A model generated the notes under the pieces. That model made no database searches. It was not told the DNA's origin and worked only from the letters and a program-made list of their open reading frames with translations. This document shows positions 50,592 through 58,581 of a stretch of 64,000 nt of DNA, piece by piece. A program made the translations under genes and the position numbers. The DNA comes from Actinomycetes bacterium (lineage in GTDB: Bacteria; Actinomycetota; Acidimicrobiia; Acidimicrobiales; Bog-793): contig JAJZBI010000003.1 in assembly GCA_021798985.1 (NCBI GenBank), forward strand, positions 60,861-124,860, read 5' to 3'. Each line of letters starts with the position of its first letter. The first letter of the stretch is position 1.

Positions 50592-53386
50592 CGGGCGCGC
50601 TCCAGCTCGACGACGCGTAGATCGGCGACCTCTCTCCCCAAGAGCTCGAGGACGTGGGGATGGCAGGTGAACACGAGCACCTGATGGCTGGCAGCGGTGG
50701 CGGCGAGCGCTCGGGCGAGCGCCGCGGCGCGCTCGGGGTCGAAGTTGACGAGGACGTCGTCGAGCACGAGCGGCAGGCGCACCGAGCGCTCGGCGAAGGT
50801 CCCGGCGAGCGCCAGGCGCAAGCAGAGGTAGAGCTGTTCGGCGGTTCCCCGGCTGAGGGCGCCGGAGTCGACGCGCGCCCCGGTCGGAGCGAGCGCGTCG
50901 AGCCCGTGGCTGCGGCCACCCTCGGACTGCTCGCGGGCGACGAGGCGGTCGTAGCGGCCGGCGGTCACCTCGCTGAACAGCTCGCCCGCCCGGCGGATCA
51001 CGAGCGGCTGGCGCTCTTGCTCGTAGCGGCGCAGCGCCCGCTCGAGCAGGGCGCGCGCGAGGCCGAGCTCGGCCCACTCGCGCAGGGCGCTGGTGAGCTC
51101 CTCGCGCACGGCCGCCGCCTCGAGCTCGAGCTCGGCGATCTCGCTCGAGTGCAAGAGGGCCTCTCGCCGGGCCGCGAGCTCCGCCCGCTCACCCACCCGC
51201 GCGTCGTGCTGCGCGTCGCGCTCGGCGAGCTCGGCCTCGAGGCGGCGCTGCTCGAGCTCCCATTCGAGCACGGCACCGCGCTCGAGCTCGTCGCGCAGGC
51301 GCTCGGCGGTGGCATCGGCGCCGAGGCCGCGGCGCAGGTCGGCGCGGGCCGCCGCGATGCGCTCGCTCAGCTCGCTGCGCCGCCGAGCCGCTGCCGCCGA
51401 GCGCTCGGAGCGGCCGAGCAGCTCGGCGAGGAGCGCCAGCGCGTCGCCCTCGACCGCACGGCGCTCGCCGAGCTTGTCCGCCAGCGCCTCGAGCTCGCTG
51501 CGGTAGCCGATCAGTGAGCGCTCGATGCCCTCGCGCTCGCGCTCGAGGCGGGCGCGCTGGGCGAGGAGGCCTTGGAGGTGCGCGAGGCGGCGCAGGAGGG
51601 CGGCCAGCGCGGCCGGCTCGGCGCGCGGAACCCCGAGCCGGCGGGCGAGCGCGGTGGCGGACTCTTCGAGCAAGGACGCGTCGCGCTCGAGCTCGTCCGC
51701 GCGCGCCGTCAGTCGCTCGAAGGTCGCGGTGGCGGCCTGCTGGCTGCGGATGTGTGCGTCGAGGTCGCGCCGCTGGCGCTGGTGGTCCTCGTGGCGGCGA
51801 GCCCGTGCCTCGAGCGCGGTCACTGCCACCGGCTCGAGGCCGAGGCGTTCGGCGGCGCCTTGTGCCGCCCGGTTCGCCTCCTCGAGGCGGACCCGAAGTG
51901 CCGACGCGCCGTCCGTTGCGTCGGTCGCGGCCATGCGACGCTCCTGGCGCAGGGCCACGGCGACCAGCGCCAGGAGGATCCCGGCACCAACGAGCGTGAC
52001 GATCCCGGCGAGCGCGGCCCCGCGCTGCAGCGCCCAGGCGCCGCCGGCCGCGAAGACCACGACGAGCCCCATCAAGAGCACGGACGTGGCGCGCGGAAGG
52101 CGGCCACCCCGTCGAGCGGCAAGCTCGGCGAGGCGCTCCTCGCGCGCGGCGGCGTCGAGCTCGCTCGCCAACCGGTCCCGCTCTGTGATCCACGCCCGCG
52201 CCTCGGCGAGCTCGAGCGTCTCGGTGGCGAGCGCGTCCGCACCGGGCACCTCGGCGCCGACCGCCGGCGCCTCGGCGAGGAGTTGGTCGAGCGCGGCGCG
52301 CGCCGCGTCGCATTGGAGGCTGGCCTCGCGGCGGGCGGCGCCGGCGGCGAGGCAGGCCTCGGCGAGCTCCTCCGCCGCGGCGAGGTCCTCCGCTCCGACG
52401 GTTGCGGCCCGCTCCCACCACGCCTCACCACCGGTCTCGGCGAGCGCGGCGATCTGCTCCTCGCCGCGACGGTCCAGCAGGGCGAGCTCGGCCTCGAGCT
52501 CGACGAGGCGGGCCCGGCGCGCCTCGTCGCCAGACAGGGCGGCTTGCAGCGCCTCGAGCTCGGGTCGCAGCGCGATCAAGAGCTCCTCGTCCTCGTCGGG
52601 CGCGAGCGCCTCGAGCTCGTCCTCGGCGTGCCGCAGGCGCTCGAGGCTCGGCCAGCTCGCAGCGAGCCGCTCCAGCTCGCCGATCCGCCGGCGCAGTGCC
52701 TCGCCGTGGCGCCGGCTGGCGGCGAGCTCATCGTCGAGCGCCTCGAGGCGCTGCGCGACGCTCGAGAAGCCGGCTGCCTCGCCGCGCAGCTCGCGCAGGC
52801 GGCCCTCGATCTCCTCGCCGCGTCGCTGCAGTGCGTTGGCGGGGGCGTCCTCCTTGCGCGGCCGGAGGATCTCCCCGCGGCGCTGTTCGAGCGCCTTGAT
52901 CGCCGCGCCGGCCGAACGGCCGGCGCCGAGGATCCCGGCGGAGAAGACGCGGTCGCGGACCTCGTCGGCCTCGAGCGAGTCGAGCGAAGCGAGCTCGGAC
53001 AGGCCGAAGGCGAAGACCGAGGAGAACAGGCCGGCGTCGGCCTCGCCGAGCAGGGCGCGCAGCTCGTCCTCCCCGCCGAGCGAGCCGTCGGGCAGCGTGA
53101 GGACCGCCTTGCGCGTCTCGACGTGGCGCTCGAGGACATAGGGCCGGCCCGAGTCGTCGGCGAGCAGCAGTGCCCCGCCGTGGCGACCGCCACCGAGCGC
53201 GCCGTAGAGGCGCTCTTTTCGGCGGCGGTCGGGATAGCCGAAGAGCACCTGGCGGATGAAGGCGAGGAGCGTCGTCTTGCCGGCTTCGTTCGGGCCGAAC
53301 ACAACGGTCATCCCCGCCGACAGGTCGCTCACCTGGTGGTCGACGTGCACGCCGTAGCCGTCGATGCGCCATCCGGTGATCCTCAC
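50588..53386 (-). CDS. SMC-like ATPase, YhaN family
   Basis: 932-residue chromosome-type ATPase. The N-terminal half of the ATPase head has Walker A G-P-N-E-A-G-K-T-T near residue 33. Two long Ala/Glu/Arg/Leu-rich coiled-coil arms follow. Between the arms lie two hydrophobic stretches (about 425-475), typical of YhaN and not of SbcC, so the tip is likely membrane-associated. The C-terminal head has L-S-R-G-T-A-E-Q-L signature and Walker B L-P-L-V-L-D-D-V. YhaN works with the YhaO nuclease, here the next gene upstream. GTG 53386 overlaps the nuclease stop (GTGA). Confidence 0.88.
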   Translation of the reverse strand: MRITGWRIDGYGVHVDHQVSDLSAGMTVVFGPNEAGKTTLLAFIRQVLFGYPDRRRKERLYGALGGGRHGGALLLADDSGRPYVLERHVETRKAVLTLPDGSLGGEDELRALLGEADAGLFSSVFAFGLSELASLDSLEADEVRDRVFSAGILGAGRSAGAAIKALEQRRGEILRPRKEDAPANALQRRGEEIEGRLRELRGEAAGFSSVAQRLEALDDELAASRRHGEALRRRIGELERLAASWPSLERLRHAEDELEALAPDEDEELLIALRPELEALQAALSGDEARRARLVELEAELALLDRRGEEQIAALAETGGEAWWERAATVGAEDLAAAEELAEACLAAGAARREASLQCDAARAALDQLLAEAPAVGAEVPGADALATETLELAEARAWITERDRLASELDAAAREERLAELAARRGGRLPRATSVLLMGLVVVFAAGGAWALQRGAALAGIVTLVGAGILLALVAVALRQERRMAATDATDGASALRVRLEEANRAAQGAAERLGLEPVAVTALEARARRHEDHQRQRRDLDAHIRSQQAATATFERLTARADELERDASLLEESATALARRLGVPRAEPAALAALLRRLAHLQGLLAQRARLEREREGIERSLIGYRSELEALADKLGERRAVEGDALALLAELLGRSERSAAAARRRSELSERIAAARADLRRGLGADATAERLRDELERGAVLEWELEQRRLEAELAERDAQHDARVGERAELAARREALLHSSEIAELELEAAAVREELTSALREWAELGLARALLERALRRYEQERQPLVIRRAGELFSEVTAGRYDRLVAREQSEGGRSHGLDALAPTGARVDSGALSRGTAEQLYLCLRLALAGTFAERSVRLPLVLDDVLVNFDPERAAALARALAATAASHQVLVFTCHPHVLELLGREVADLRVVELERAR

Positions 53387-54681
53387 GTCGCTCGGTCCTC
53401 TCCGAGGCAGGCGAGGGCGCGTTCCAAGGCGGCGTCGATGAGCGCGGCGGTGCCCTCGGCGTCGAGCAGGTCGCCGAGCCGCCGCGCCATGGAGCGTGGG
53501 GGAGCGCCGATCTCGGCGAGCAGCGCCTCGGCCGCCGCAGGATCGCCGAGGAGGCCCTCGCCAAGCGCCAGGAGGTCGGCGGCGAAATCGCCGCGCGAGC
53601 GGAGCGCCGCACGCTCGAGCGGAGCCGCCGACGCAACGACGAGCGAGTCCCACCAGCACAACGGGCTCGCCCCCTCGGCATCGTCTCGCAACGCGGCGAG
53701 CAGTTCGTCGTGCACGCCCTGGCGGACGAGCTCGTGGTGGAGCGGGCCCCGGCCGACGAGTCGACCGCGCAGGACGACGGCGCGCCCCTCGGCGCGCTCG
53801 ACTTCGGCGCGCCCCGCCTCGACGAGCGCCGTCGCGAGGCCAGAGAGATCCGAGCTGGCGGCGATGTCGAGCGTTGCGGTGCAAAAGCGGACAAGATCGC
53901 AGGGCACGAGCTCGACCTCGCGCACCGCCCCGTCCTCAACGGTCGCGACGACCGCGCCCTTCGCACCCTGCTCGCTGGCACGGGGACTCCGCGCCTGGCT
54001 GTTGCCCGGATAGACGACCCATGGCCCTCCGGCGCCCCCTCGGGCGAGCACCTGGTGCTCGTGGATGTGGCCGAGCGCGAGGTAGTCGAGTCCCGTCCGG
54101 CGCAGGTCCTCGAGGCTGCAGGGGCTGTAGTTGGCGTGGCCTTCGGCGGCACCTTCGACGTTGCAGTGCAACAGTCCGATGTGCACGCCGGGGCCTCGTG
54201 GCCGCGTGAAGTGGCGCGCGAGGTTCTCGGTCGTCGCCGCCTTGGCGTAGCTGAGGCCCTGCACGGTCGCGATCACCTCACCGGCGCGCTCGACCGTGAC
54301 GACGTGGACCTCGTGGGGATCGCAGCCGAAGATCGTCACACGCTCGGGCCAGGACGTGATCGCCGACCAGCCGGTGCGCAGCGGGTCGTGGTTGCCGTGC
54401 ACCACGAACGAGGAGATGCCGACGTCAGCGAGGCGGGCCAGCCCGTCACGAAATCGCAGCTGGGCGCGCAGGCCCCGTTCGGCCCCGTCATAGACGTCCC
54501 CCGCGACGAGCAAGAACGCCGCGTCGCGCTCGAGGGCCAACTCGACGATGGCGTCGAAGGCGGCAAGGGACGCCTCGCGCAGCTCGCGGGCGACGCGTGG
54601 CGCGACCGAGCCGATACCGCTGAAGGGCGTGTCGAGGTGGAGATCCGCCGCGTGGACGAAACAGAAACTAGAGGCCGCCAC
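53383..54681 (-). CDS. YhaO/SbcD-like metallophosphoesterase nuclease
   Basis: 432-residue Mre11-type nuclease, partner of the ATPase. Metal-binding motifs: A-D-L-H-L-D near the start, G-D-V-Y-D, V-H-G-N-H-D and L-G-H-I-H-E-H. The C-terminal capping domain is Ala/Arg/Glu-rich. It is expected to process DNA ends with the YhaN-type ATPase. GTG 54681 has TAACCT (minus, 54690-54695) 8 nt upstream and no Shine-Dalgarno sequence, so it may be leaderless. The IS110 element inserted about 13 bp upstream of that box, in the region of the -35. Confidence 0.88.
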   Translation of the reverse strand: MAASSFCFVHAADLHLDTPFSGIGSVAPRVARELREASLAAFDAIVELALERDAAFLLVAGDVYDGAERGLRAQLRFRDGLARLADVGISSFVVHGNHDPLRTGWSAITSWPERVTIFGCDPHEVHVVTVERAGEVIATVQGLSYAKAATTENLARHFTRPRGPGVHIGLLHCNVEGAAEGHANYSPCSLEDLRRTGLDYLALGHIHEHQVLARGGAGGPWVVYPGNSQARSPRASEQGAKGAVVATVEDGAVREVELVPCDLVRFCTATLDIAASSDLSGLATALVEAGRAEVERAEGRAVVLRGRLVGRGPLHHELVRQGVHDELLAALRDDAEGASPLCWWDSLVVASAAPLERAALRSRGDFAADLLALGEGLLGDPAAAEALLAEIGAPPRSMARRLGDLLDAEGTAALIDAALERALACLGEDRAT

Positions 54682-54689
54682 GAGCGCTC

Positions 54690-54695
54690 AGGTTA
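54690..54695 (-). promoter_or_regulatory. -10-like TAACCT of the nuclease gene
   Basis: On the minus strand TAACCT lies 8 nt before GTG 54681. The IS110 left end begins near 54708, so the native -35 is likely displaced. Confidence 0.45.
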
Positions 54696-54726
54696 CCGAC
54701 GGGCTGTGACTCTCATGATGGTCAAG

Positions 54727-54905
54727 TCCCGGGAACGGGAGCTTGGCCTGACCCGAAGCGTGTGACTGGCTTCGTGCCTTGTCGTGTGATCTGTCGGTCG
54801 AGCTCTCGTCCCGAGAACGCGCACCAGCCGGTCGGACGGACGTGACCTGATAGGAGCCTTGGCCAGCACCATGAGAGTCCTGTCCGCCGTCCCGGCCGGT
54901 GGTGC
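54727..54905 (+). ncRNA. Candidate bridge RNA in the IS110 left end
   Basis: Structure seen: hairpin TCCCG-GGAA-CGGGA (54727-54740); hairpin CGAAGC/GCTTCG (54754-54759 with 54769-54774); short hairpin TCTCG/CGAGA (54804-54816). A long stem follows, with GCACCA (54821-54826) pairing TGGTGC (54900-54905), CGGAC/GGAC segments (54833-54841) pairing GTCC segments (54882-54892), and a 40-nt internal loop. In that loop, GATAGGAGC (54849-54857) equals the right end at 56191-56199, and CATGAGAGTC (54870-54879) is the reverse complement of the left end at 54708-54717. This is the arrangement of left and right donor guides in IS110 bridge RNAs. The target-binding loop would be 5' of it, about 54750-54815. 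RNA ends are approximate. Confidence 0.6.
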
Positions 54906-54932
54906 CAACCCCATCGGCGACGAGGAAGGCCA

Positions 54933-56186
54933 ATGACCAGCATGACAAGGACGAGCCGGGTTGTCATCGGCGGGGTGGACACCCACAAGGATGTCCACGT
55001 CGCGGCGGTGGTCGACGAGGTCGGCAAGATCATCGACACGGCGAGCTTGGCCACGAGCGCGAAGGGCTGCAACGAGCTTCTCGCGTGGATGCGCTCGCAC
55101 GGTGAGCTCGCGAAGGTCGCTGTCGAGGGCACCGGCTGCTATGGCGCAGGCCTCGCCCGGCTGCTCGAGGACGAGGGCGTCGAGGTCGTCGAGGTGAACC
55201 GGCCGAACCGCCAGGCCCGGCGCCGGCGGGGCAGGTCCGACACCGTGGACGCCGAGGCAGCGGCGCGTGCCGCGCTCAACGGCGAGGCGACCGTGGCACC
55301 GAAGGCCAAGACCAGCGTCGTCGAGTCGATCCGGGTGCTGCGCGTCGCCTTCACCTCGGCGCGCCGGGCCCGCACCCAGGCGGCACTCCAGATCCGGGAT
55401 CTCATCGTCACCGCCCCCGACGAGTTGCGTGCGGAGCTCGGGTCGCTGTCGAGCGCCGATCGGGTGGCTCGCTGTGCGCGCTTTCGTCTCGGAGTGGACG
55501 CCTCCGAGCCGCTCGCGGCGACCCGGGTCGCCCTTCGCACGCTCGCCCGTCGCTACGAGGCGCTGAGTGAGGAGATGGGCGGGCTCGAACAGCACCTCGA
55601 CGAGCTGACCGCGAAGGCCAACCCGGTGCTTCGCGGCGTGAAGGGCGTCGGGGTCGACGTCGCCGCCATCTTGCTCACCGCGGCGGGCGAGAACCCTGAT
55701 CGCCTGCGTAACGAGGCGGCGTTCGCCGCCCTCTGTGGCGTCTCGCCCGTGGAGGCGTCCTCCGGCAAGGTCGTCCGCCACCGGCTCAACCGAAGTGGCA
55801 ACCGCCAGGCGAACCACGCCCTGTGGCGCATCGTCATGGTGCGCCTCACCTGCGACGAGAGGACGAAGACCTATGCCGCTCGCCGACGCGCCGAGGGCAA
55901 GTCCGACCGTGACATCGTCCGCTGCCTGAAGCGCTACGTCGCCCGCGAGGTCTTCCGCCACCTGACCGCCCCGGAGACCATCCCCGCCGGCGAGGAACTC
56001 CGTGCTGCACGCCAAGGCGCCGGTCTCAGCCTCGCCATCGTCGCCCAAGCCCTCGGCACCTGGCCGATTCGCATCTCTCGCCTCGAGCGCTCTCTTGACT
56101 TCGACACGGCGCTCGCCCGTCGCTACGAGGCCTTCCTCGCCGCCGAGCTCGATGCCGGTGCCCGCCAGGAGGAGAATGCCGCTTGA
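54933..56186 (+). CDS. IS110-family transposase (bridge-RNA-guided recombinase type)
   Basis: 417 residues. The RuvC-like DEDD N-terminal domain has D16 in G-G-V-D-T-H-K-D, E65 in V-E-G-T-G-C-Y-G and D103/D106 in R-S-D-T-V-D-A. A coiled coil follows (about 180-215). The Tnp domain starts near L-R-G-V-K-G-V-G-V with the Gly-rich L-C-G-V-S-P-V and S-S-G-K, and the serine region N-R-S-G-N-R-Q. After about residue 345 there is an extra helix-turn-helix-like segment (A-A-R-Q-G-A-G-L-S-L-A-I-V-A-Q-A-L). ATG 54933 is used; a second ATG lies three codons later. The reading frame is intact, so the element may be active. Confidence 0.92.
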   Translation: MTSMTRTSRVVIGGVDTHKDVHVAAVVDEVGKIIDTASLATSAKGCNELLAWMRSHGELAKVAVEGTGCYGAGLARLLEDEGVEVVEVNRPNRQARRRRGRSDTVDAEAAARAALNGEATVAPKAKTSVVESIRVLRVAFTSARRARTQAALQIRDLIVTAPDELRAELGSLSSADRVARCARFRLGVDASEPLAATRVALRTLARRYEALSEEMGGLEQHLDELTAKANPVLRGVKGVGVDVAAILLTAAGENPDRLRNEAAFAALCGVSPVEASSGKVVRHRLNRSGNRQANHALWRIVMVRLTCDERTKTYAARRRAEGKSDRDIVRCLKRYVAREVFRHLTAPETIPAGEELRAARQGAGLSLAIVAQALGTWPIRISRLERSLDFDTALARRYEAFLAAELDAGARQEENAA

Positions 56187-56358
56187 CAACGATAGGAGCA
56201 TCGCGCTGCGGGATCCCGCGTGCGCGCAGATCCGTACGCGCGGCGGCGCTCCGGCGCAACTTCACACCCTCTTCTCAGTTTCTCGTACCCCTGCACCCAG
56301 CTGAGCGCGAGACGATGCCCTATCGGGGGCCGTGCGGGGCGCGGGCCGCGGCCCGCTC

Positions 56359-58581
56359 ATGAGCGGAGGGCGGCGGGTGAGGCGAAGCGCAGGGGCGAGT
56401 CGGCGAAGCGTCGGGCTTAGCGGTGAGCACGACCCAGCGGGTGCACGTCAGCGGAGCCGCTGGCGGATCGCCGGCTTCTACGCGATGCTCGTTGGCGCAT
56501 TCGGTGCCCTGCTTGGCTTCGGGCTCACGTCGATCTTCTCGACCAATACCGGTGCCAGCGAGGCAGTCCGCACCGCGACCGTCGGCACGGGCACGGTGCA
56601 ATTGCTCGAGACGGCGACGGGCAACCTGTCGGCTGGGCAGACGGCGGTGCTCAACTTTCCCCTGAGCGGCACCTTGCGCGAGCTGAAGGCGGTCGTCGGC
56701 CAGAAGGTTCACGCCGGTGAGGTGCTGGCACGAATCGACGCGACCTCGGCCGCCGACACCTTGGCCCAGGCGCGCGCCCAGCTGGCGAGCGCAGAGCAGA
56801 GCCTGAGCCAGGCAGAGCAGGGCACGACGGCATCAAGCGCCGCCGCCAACGCGCAAAGTCTCGTGAGTGCCGAGTCGTCGCTCACCAGTGCCGAGCAGAC
56901 CCTGCAGACCGACGAGACGGCACTGCGCCAGGCTCAGTCTGCCAACGCCGCCCTCGAGGCAGCCGGCTGCCCGCCGGCGGCGAGCTCCACAGGCGCGTCA
57001 GGCTCCTCGGCGGTCAGCAACAGCGGAGGATCGGCTGCCTCCACCTCCTCGACGAGCGGCGCGCCCTCGCCTGGGAGCAGTAGCACGGGATCGAGCTCGA
57101 GCACGGCCACGGGATCGAGTGGCGGCTCGTCAGGTGTCGGGTCGAGCAATTCGCAGAACGCGAGCACCGGCGCGCCGGGTGGTACCTCCTCGGGCGCTGC
57201 AGGCGCCACGACCACGGCGGCGGATCACACCGCCGGGGCGAGCTCCACCAGCACCGAGCTGCTCGCGGCGCTGGCCGAATCGAACAACACCGTGGCGCCA
57301 CCGAGCGCGCAGACCGGCGCCGCGAGCGGCATCGGGGACAACGACGCGACCGTGAGCGGATCGCTTGACCCGAACGGCAGCGACACGAGCTATGTCTTTG
57401 AGTACGGTAGGTCTCAACGCTACGGCCACACGACGCCAGCGGCGAGTGCCGGCTCGGCGACGACCGCCCAGTCAGTGAGCGCGTCGATCAGCGGACTCAA
57501 GCCCAACACGCTCTATGTGTTCCGCCTCGTGGCGACCAACGCCGCCGGGACTACCGTCGGCGCGGCTGAAAGCTTCACCACCGCCGAGAACGCGTGTGTG
57601 AGCGAGCAGCAGACGCTGGTGAGCGATCGTCAGGACCTCGCACACGCCGAGGCGTCGTTGACTGCCGCCCGTGATGGGCTCAGCGCCACCAAGGCCCAGA
57701 TCGCCGAGTCGACGGCGCCGAACGCCGCGACGATCGCCGAGGATCAGGCCGCCGTCGACCAGGACCAGGCGACCGTGTCTGAGGACGAGGCAAACCTCTC
57801 CCAGACCGTACTCGCCTCCCCGATCGACGGGACCGTGACTGCCGTGAATGGCGCGCCCGGACAGAGCGTCTCTGCGGGGACGAGCAGCACCACGGTGGCG
57901 AGCTCGGCCGCGATCGCGAGCTCGTCGTCAGGTTCTGGCTCGGCCGGCAACGGATCGAGCTCGTCGAGCGGGCTCGTCACGGTCGAGAACCTTCAGGCAA
58001 TGGATGTCGTGGTGGACTTCCCTGAGGCCGACATCGGCGTGCTCGCGGTCGGCGAGCCGGCGACCGTCACCCTCCCGGCGCTCCCCACGGTGGAGCTCAC
58101 CGGCAAGCTCACGGCAATCGCCCCGATCCCGATCTCATCCTCAGGGGTCGTCGAGTACCCGGTGACGATCGCCGTGGGCGACCCTGGCTCGCAGGTGCAC
58201 GTTGGCATGACGGCTGACGTGAGCGTTGTTGCAAAGAGCGCCACTGACGTCTTGGAGGTTCCCTCTTCGGCGATCACAACGGTCGGTCGCACCTCCACAG
58301 TGACGCTGCTCGAAAGCGGGCAGCAGGTGCAACAGACGGTGAGCGTGGGGATCGTCGGCAGTTCGACGACCCAGATCCTGAGCGGCCTCCACGTCGGTGA
58401 GACGGTCGTGTTGCCGACCGTTGCCCTTGCAAGTGGGAGTGCAACCTCCCCAGGCGGTGGCGGTGGCGGTGGCGGTGGCGGTGGCGGTGGCGGTGGCGGT
58501 GGCTTCGGCGGGGGCGGTGGCTTCGGCGGGGGCGGTGGCTTCGGCGGGGGCGGCTTCTTCCGGGCAGGTGGCGGAGGGTGA
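56359..58581 (+). CDS. MacA/HlyD-like membrane-fusion protein with an inserted fibronectin-like domain and poly-Gly tail
   Basis: About 740 residues, with one N-terminal membrane anchor (about 38-58) and the rest outside. Order: barrel/lipoyl half (V-V-G-Q-K-V-H-A-G-E-V-L-A-R-I-D), a coiled coil (about 105-190), a Ser/Gly/Thr-rich linker of about 130 residues, a fibronectin-type-III-like segment (D-P-N-G-S-D-T-S-Y-V-F-E-Y-G, then L-K-P-N-T-L-Y-V-F-R-L), a second coil, and the closing lipoyl/barrel part (L-A-S-P-I-D-G-T-V). The tail is Gly-rich, with about 18 consecutive Gly. Its stop overlaps the ATPase gene (GTGA). Adaptors of this kind pass cargo from MacB-like pumps. The inserted domain is unusual. 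The start could also be GTG 56332. Confidence 0.8.
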   Translation: MSGGRRVRRSAGASRRSVGLSGEHDPAGARQRSRWRIAGFYAMLVGAFGALLGFGLTSIFSTNTGASEAVRTATVGTGTVQLLETATGNLSAGQTAVLNFPLSGTLRELKAVVGQKVHAGEVLARIDATSAADTLAQARAQLASAEQSLSQAEQGTTASSAAANAQSLVSAESSLTSAEQTLQTDETALRQAQSANAALEAAGCPPAASSTGASGSSAVSNSGGSAASTSSTSGAPSPGSSSTGSSSSTATGSSGGSSGVGSSNSQNASTGAPGGTSSGAAGATTTAADHTAGASSTSTELLAALAESNNTVAPPSAQTGAASGIGDNDATVSGSLDPNGSDTSYVFEYGRSQRYGHTTPAASAGSATTAQSVSASISGLKPNTLYVFRLVATNAAGTTVGAAESFTTAENACVSEQQTLVSDRQDLAHAEASLTAARDGLSATKAQIAESTAPNAATIAEDQAAVDQDQATVSEDEANLSQTVLASPIDGTVTAVNGAPGQSVSAGTSSTTVASSAAIASSSSGSGSAGNGSSSSSGLVTVENLQAMDVVVDFPEADIGVLAVGEPATVTLPALPTVELTGKLTAIAPIPISSSGVVEYPVTIAVGDPGSQVHVGMTADVSVVAKSATDVLEVPSSAITTVGRTSTVTLLESGQQVQQTVSVGIVGSSTTQILSGLHVGETVVLPTVALASGSATSPGGGGGGGGGGGGGGGGGFGGGGGFGGGGGFGGGGFFRAGGGG
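58456..58561 (+). repeat. (GGTGGC)8 and 18-bp repeats at the end of the adaptor gene
   Basis: GGTGGC occurs eight times in a row (58456-58503), then two 18-bp units TTCGGCGGGGGCGGTGGC (58504-58539) and a partial third. They encode Gly-rich and F-G-G-G-G-G repeats. The tract could change length by slippage; a six-base unit keeps the frame. Confidence 0.85.

Larger units (their letters stand above)
54708..56197 (+). mobile_element. IS110-family insertion sequence, about 1.49 kb
   Basis: Holds one IS110 recombinase gene with a non-coding left end of about 220 nt and a very short right end (about 11 nt after the stop), the normal layout for IS110. The boundaries are inferred: left end at GACTCTCATG (54708-54717) and right end at GATAGGAGC (56191-56199). 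They are chosen because both sequences recur in the non-coding left end as guide-like copies. A GA dinucleotide is shared by both ends (54708-54709 and 56196-56197) and is a candidate core; GC is an alternative. No terminal inverted repeats or target duplication are expected in this family. TTGACA at 56183-56188 in the right end could serve as -35 across a circle junction. Confidence 0.7.

Noticed and set aside
54720-54725. TTGACC (minus strand) in the IS110 left end as an outward -35 for the nuclease gene
   Set aside because: The distance to TAACCT is 24 bp, too long for a normal promoter.
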